64,000 nucleotides of DNA. Source: Triops longicaudatus. Lineage: Eukaryota > Arthropoda > Branchiopoda > Notostraca > Triopsidae. The translations under genes were made by a program, and so were the position numbers. The number at the start of each line of letters is the position of its first letter. The first letter of the stretch is position 1. The notes under the pieces are model-generated. The model did no database searches, was not told the DNA's origin, and was given only the letters and a program-made list of their open reading frames with translations. The stretch covers positions 248,001 through 312,000 of the forward strand of contig JAGQDJ010000042.1 in the NCBI GenBank assembly GCA_022885665.1, read 5' to 3'. Below, piece after piece: positions 58,540 to 64,000 of the stretch.

Positions 58540-61420
58540 GGTTATCTTCGGCAATATAGCACTCTAAAGCCATCTATGGAGTGATTATGGAAAAACTAAC
58601 CCACCCTGGTGTTAATCTTGTGGCTTAAGGTTGAGGAGGAAAGTTCCTCCTCAGGTTTTGATGAGGAATTTCTCGTGAGTTTGCAACGATCTTACCAGTA
58701 GTTTAACGACGTTAGCTACCGTAATAGTAGTACGAGGAGCGTGGAAAAAAACCACCCAACTTGGCTTTCTGGGTTCTCCGCTACAGAGTTATGGCGATGA
58801 TAAGAAAAACTCATTCTTTATGCAAATCACGACTCCTTATAAGATTTTACGCAGGCAACACCATGACGTCGACCAACACAACTAACCCGAGGTGCTTATC
58901 AGAATCACGGCATCAACACGTCCAAGAACGTCTCCCCCCAAGACAGCTACTGTTTTCGTTACTAGAGCGCTGAGCGTTAAAATTCCCAACCAGGCCAACC
59001 ACGAACTGTGGGCTTGCTTTTTTTGTCATTTATGGTCCTGACTTATTAAGGAGAGAAGCTTTCTAGCAGAAAATCGTGGAGATGAGAGGGATGCCTTACA
59101 CAATGCATCCATCGATAATGCACTCTTGTTCTAATCCGTGTTCAATAGGGATATAACTCAATTTCTCGTCAACTTGTTACTCTTCATTCCTTTCTCAAGG
59201 CACGCAGTCTTAATATTAAAAAAAATAAACAAAAAATAAGGCTGAACGAAAGGGGACAGTACACAAGGTAGAGCAGGGTTATAACAATTAATAAAAACGT
59301 TAAGCACGGCATGGCGCGACACGACCAAACCATATTAGGTAATATCATTTTGTTGCCAAAGCTTTATTTTACTAACCTTTCCCATTTGTACCATTAAGGT
59401 AAGGAAGGAAGAGGTGGAATCACGATTTACTCTCGTACTACGCAATTTTTCGTCTGTCAATAACCTCCCTGGATACAAAATCTAAATCCTGCGAGGGAGA
59501 ACTGTGTCACCGGAAATACGGACCTGTTGTACGGTAGGACCAGTACCATTTTTCTATTAACCATACATTGGGATAGGGTCGATTGAAACGAAAATTATTT
59601 GAAAAGATAAACTAACGAAACATATTGAAAGTTTAAGACTGAATAAATTTTTAAAAAATACATTTTTTTATTGAAAAGCAGGAAAAGCTCAGAACATCCA
59701 AAGTCTATAAATATATAAACACTAACAAAATACTATTAGTGTATTAAGGACTACTATGATAGACAAAAGACAAATATTTGGGACAGCAGTTTTAAAAAAA
59801 TCAAGAGCACAACGAATGACGTATAGTTGCTCTGCCTGTGAATAAAAGAAATGCATAACAGCAAAGGAGCCAAGATTGTAGCCTAGAGTATTATAATAAA
59901 AGTTAATTTTCTTACTTTGCTTATATGAAAGGATTTATTTCCATTGTTATGGATGCTACAGTTAAGTTATGCATGAACTTTTAATATAGAAAAGTGATGA
60001 ATCACCAGTTACGTTAAGCGTGTTATCGAGTCAGATTACCTGATTTCACTGATTTGTCACCGCCCATGTTAACACTTTAGAATTCGTCTTGAACCGTAGC
60101 TTTGTATAATATACACTATTAACATTGGTATGTTCCTTTATTAACGTAATCTGGTGTTTAGACAATTTTCCTGTTTCCTTTTAACTGATTTTGAGCATCA
60201 ATTTCTCTAAAATATTCAGCTTTGATTACAAAGCTTTGAAATTTCGCATCTTCATAAGAAAAAATGAGTTATAATTGAAAAGCCTTGAAATTCCGCGGCA
60301 CTCAACACATTGCTTTAAATTTCATTCAATTTTGATTCAAAGCCAGCCAAGGGTTAAACATCTATAAGGCGGTTTATGACTCAAAAGCTATCGAATTACT
60401 ATTGCTTTGGCGAACAAAACGACAAGGAAAGGGTTCGTTTGGTACATCCTTCTTTCACTCAAAAATCTTTCGGCCTCATCACACTTTAAAACCTACCCGA
60501 GTCCTTCTCTTTGCTGCTCTAAATCACGTTGAACAAGGTAGAAGAGAAATTGGTTCGACTGCTACCTCTCGAAAGCTTTCATGGGATACTATAACTTTTC
60601 TCCCGTGAGTTTTCCTTCCAGCATACAAATAGACGTCTTAATTTACGATTTTGGCACGAACTTGAAAAAAAAAACGAAATCAGATATGACGACCTACAAT
60701 GCCATCAAGCCTTTCTTCTATTGTTAAGCAACTATTCTTTTCTTTAAAAAACCTGCCAACTTTTTTTTACATCGTGTTGGTCCTTAAACACAATGTCATC
60801 GCACATAATTTTAAAACTATTTCTAATATATTCTCATTTTACTTTAACACTTCTATCATCACTATAATTATGATTTCATAAGGTTTGCTCTTCTTTTCAC
60901 CTTCTTGCTTCATTTCATTTAAGGGGCGTGGCAAGTCCAGGTAATAGCTTTATCTCGGACAGAAAGGTATCGGCAACATATCAGCCTTCGCACGTTCGAC
61001 GTTAGAATAAGAAACCAAAGTTGGCTCTACGGTCTCCTGCTGCATCATGCAAATTGCGTAAAATCCCCGTAGCTCACAGCCGCCAATCCCAGTAGCCCAG
61101 AATCCAGTTTTCTAACCACCACGCGATGATTAACACCACTTGTCTTGTTAACGAGCCCTAATTTGGTGATTTCATGACCCTTGACAGCTCCATAGAACAG
61201 GCAAGTCATTAGGCATGGAAAATAAGTCACTCCAGCCTTAAGAGGAGAAACTTGCCATTCACTGTTATACCTTAAAATGGGTGGTGCTGGCCTTTACGTG
61301 ACAATGAGAAAGAGAAAACGATCTTTGTTCTGCCTTTTTTTAGGTTTGTGTCAGTTCCTGGCTGTCAGGATGTTGAGCTGCGTGTTAAAGGCTGTTTTCA
61401 CGACCAGGATTTGGTACGGA
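58540..61420. other. sequence upstream of emc, no gene seen
   Basis: Apart from short chance ORFs nothing was recognised. Composition falls back to AT-rich by about 59000. Confidence 0.6.
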
Positions 61421-61425
61421 AACAA

Positions 61426-61660
61426 AAGATTGCATAGGTGTCATCATCCCCCACCCTTCCGTTTCCCTAACGAAAACTATCACCCCTACAGTAGGGGTAA
61501 AATGCCGTAAAGCGGGTAGAGAATCAATTTTCCGGCTCACTTTTATTATTGTCGCTTTTTTGCTATTTCTCAATTGAAAAATGGAGTAATAATCCTCACA
61601 CGAGTGGGAATTACAACTAATTTTTTTTTAATCTTGCCTCTACGGATGTGACAAGCTTTC
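61426..61660. repeat. direct repeat, copy A
   Basis: Starts AAGATTGCATAGGTGTCATC and shares with 62785-63015 the blocks CACCCTTCCGTTTCCCTAAC, GGGGTAAAAT, ATCAATTTT, GCTCACTT, CTTGTCG/ATTGTCGC and CCTCTACGGAT.TGAC. By eye the two are 70-75% identical over about 230 bp. No terminal inverted repeats seen. Confidence 0.75.
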
Positions 61661-62784
61661 CACCACTGACCATAAAACTAGCGTGAGAATTAGTTTCACG
61701 CAACGTTTTCATCCACTTTGCAATTTTCGAAAATGGGAAGGGATATTCAGTAGAGTTTCAATTTATTAGCTTTGCAGCAAAAAAGTCCGCCTGTTTATCG
61801 GTTGACTGAAACCACTAACTTAATCTAGTGCGAATAATGAGACATTAATCTTTGTTTGAAAATATTCAAGGGCTCTTTCTGCGCAGACAAATTTTGAGGC
61901 ATTCTGGCTTTAAGCGATGTCAGAAAACGGAACGTACCGTAAACTAGGGTATTTTTTTAAAGCGCTTTTTTTCCTTTTTCTCGCGCATTTCGGGTAACCT
62001 GTTAATAAAGACAAAAGTTTTAGGCCTGCAGAATATAACACATACTTGAGTCAGCTACCGATTTTTAGTTCCGTGGTGCCATAAGTGATTATTTTTGTTT
62101 TTAAAGTACGCGTTCAAAGCTACACTGCACAAGTATAACTTAAGCGCGAAAAAGGAATTGCACAACAGAAAAGCTGGCATGAAACTTTTGCAGCAATTCT
62201 TGTTAGCATTGTTAATACGGATCAGTCTTTTTTACATTTCCCTCATTTTCTTTAAAATCATTTAAGCTGTTTTAAAAAATGTGAATGGAATGGAACATTA
62301 GCAAACATGGAAATTAAAACTTATATTCTTTTACACATTAACTTTTCTCTGCATTTCCTTCGGTCTCCGTTACTACTTTAGTCTTGTCTGTCCACACTGT
62401 TGTCAACTTTGTGCGGATTTTTCGTTCCTGAGTTGAGTTTTTCTGTGCCTTCTCATGAAAAGTCGCGATTTTCTTGACTGCAACGCACTCTCATCCAAAA
62501 GCACGTAAGCTATAGCATAGGAAATGGGTCGAAGTTTTCTAAGTAACATTGAACATCAAATTCGTTCGGGGGCAAAGGCTTCGAATTTGTTTGGATATAG
62601 GTGACACAAAGGCAGGAAAACGCAGACAAGCAATTCACTATTGCAGCAGCTAATTTTGTTCATCGCTCTGTAAATCCTGCGCTCCTAACTTTTTCGGGTT
62701 TGCCTCGCAGTACGGCTGCGATTTTCGAAATAGTTTGTGTCATTATTTCTCACTAGTTTCCATAACCACTACGCAGTTCCCGTG

Positions 62785-63015
62785 AAGATTGCATAGATGT
62801 CTTCATCCCACCCTTCCGTTTCCCTAACCTAAAAGTATCATCCCCTACAAAAGGGGTAAAATTCTATACAAGGGGAAATAATCAATTTTATTGCTCACTT
62901 ACATTCTTGTCGTTTTTTTTTTTTCAATAAAGGATGGTGTAATAACCTTTGCACGCTACAGAATAACAGCTTAATTTTGAAAAGTATAACCTCTACGGAT
63001 ATGACGAGCTAATTC
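62785..63015. repeat. direct repeat, copy B
   Basis: Second copy of the unit at 61426-61660, 1.36 kb away in the same orientation. The intervening sequence contains no ORF of note, so these are not obviously LTRs of an element. A segmental tandem duplication or a two-copy unclassified repeat is likely. Confidence 0.75.
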
Positions 63016-64000
63016 ACCCGTCCACCCTTTAACGGAACTAGGGTGGGAAAGGAGTGCTACCATCCTATTTTTCTTATATTTTTTTAATCCCTTCTTTCAT
63101 TGCTACAGGTATAAAAATGTTTCGAAAATTTCATATCAACGTGTCGTAACCTGCTGGTCATATCGGACGATGTAATCACAGTTTCAAAACGCAATTGGCA
63201 TGATCCCACCGGTAAGGGTTGGGTTGACATCCTGGGCCGGATAACGAAAACCCAGCAACAAGTACAACTTTTGTAATAGATTTCCATTTCCGGGGCAATT
63301 GTTTGTTATACACCGAGTGAATTTTGGAGGTCGTGAGAAACTAATCAATCAGATTTTCTCCCCCAACCCCGTTTTCCTATTCCACCCCTTTTGGGTCATC
63401 TTCACGCTTCATAACAAAGAGTGGCTTTCAATCAAGAATATTTCGGGGTGGAGTTTCCTCTTCTCCTTTTTTTAACGGCACTTTTGATGTCAGCAGCTCG
63501 GTAAACAACACCACACCCTAATTTTTCTTCAAATATTCACTTCGATCCCTAACACACAGTAACATAAATTTTGGGATCGACTTAGGGTCTTAAGGTTTCT
63601 AATAACGCGTACAACATTGCTATTAGATGTCTTTCATGGCAATTACAGCAGAGAATATTGTAAGGGATTGGGCAAGGGCGAGAAATGTGGTGCAAGTGCG
63701 GGTGGCAAAAAGTTGGAGCTGCTGGAGAAGCATTGTTGCATTGTTGAAGTCGGCAGCTCTGACTTCTAGGTTGAGCACCCTGCTGAGATCTTGGCGCCAA
63801 CTTTTCGGGGTGAGAAGCCAAGTATTTCCCTTTCGGGGACCGACGAAGGAAGAAAAACTTGTTCACTGGGGGGTTAGATGGGCATTTTATAAGGGCTTAA
63901 GCTTACAATCCTACTCAAGCTGTATCTTTCTCAGCAATAAGGCTTTAAAGAAAAGTCAACCGATTCCAAATGGCCCCACCTCCCCACAACCTCCCTCGAA
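63016..64000. other. right edge, no gene seen
   Basis: A GC-mixed region with pyrimidine-rich patches. The 94-codon minus frame at 63582-63866 has no recognisable domain. Confidence 0.55.

Overview
The window is animal nuclear DNA. Coding sequence is broken by GT-AG introns, the background is AT-rich and non-coding, and small DNA transposons and degenerate TTAGG/CCTAA tracts are scattered through it. Pentameric TTAGG-type tracts, an Id/extramacrochaetae HLH protein, and a gene mixing 46-100 nt introns with longer ones point to a non-dipteran arthropod. The species cannot be named from the sequence alone.

Layout. (1) Positions 1-6513, minus strand: most of a CC2D2A (MKS6-type) ciliary transition-zone gene. 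I resolved 18 complete coding exons plus the first 3 bases of a nineteenth. Every splice phase agrees, and one exon is a 16-nt microexon. The last ~100 residues lie beyond the left edge and the N-terminus is unresolved. One phase-compatible candidate upstream exon sits at 10751-10809. (2) About 6.5-57.7 kb: a ~50-kb stretch with no recognisable conserved gene. It holds hAT-like and pogo-like MITEs, TTAGG-like tracts, two unclassified repeat pairs, and GC-richer islands that often carry (CA/TG)n cores. These islands could be cis-regulatory modules. One short ORF (42896-43111) stands out because it encodes a single-pass membrane microprotein behind a TATA box. (3) 57779-58297, minus strand: an intact single-exon Id/emc gene with CCAAT, GC-box, E-box and TATA elements upstream. 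(4) 58.5-64 kb: sequence upstream of emc, non-coding as far as I can see, with a 70-75% identical direct repeat at 61.4 and 62.8 kb.

How the parts relate. Both recognised genes are on the minus strand. cc2d2a is a structural cilium gene with a compact 3' two-thirds. emc encodes a dominant-negative bHLH partner, a class of developmental regulator often embedded in large regulatory deserts. I infer that the gene-poor middle is mainly emc regulatory landscape plus transposon debris. That is inference: nothing in the sequence proves enhancer function. No CRISPR, operon, rRNA or convincing tRNA was seen.
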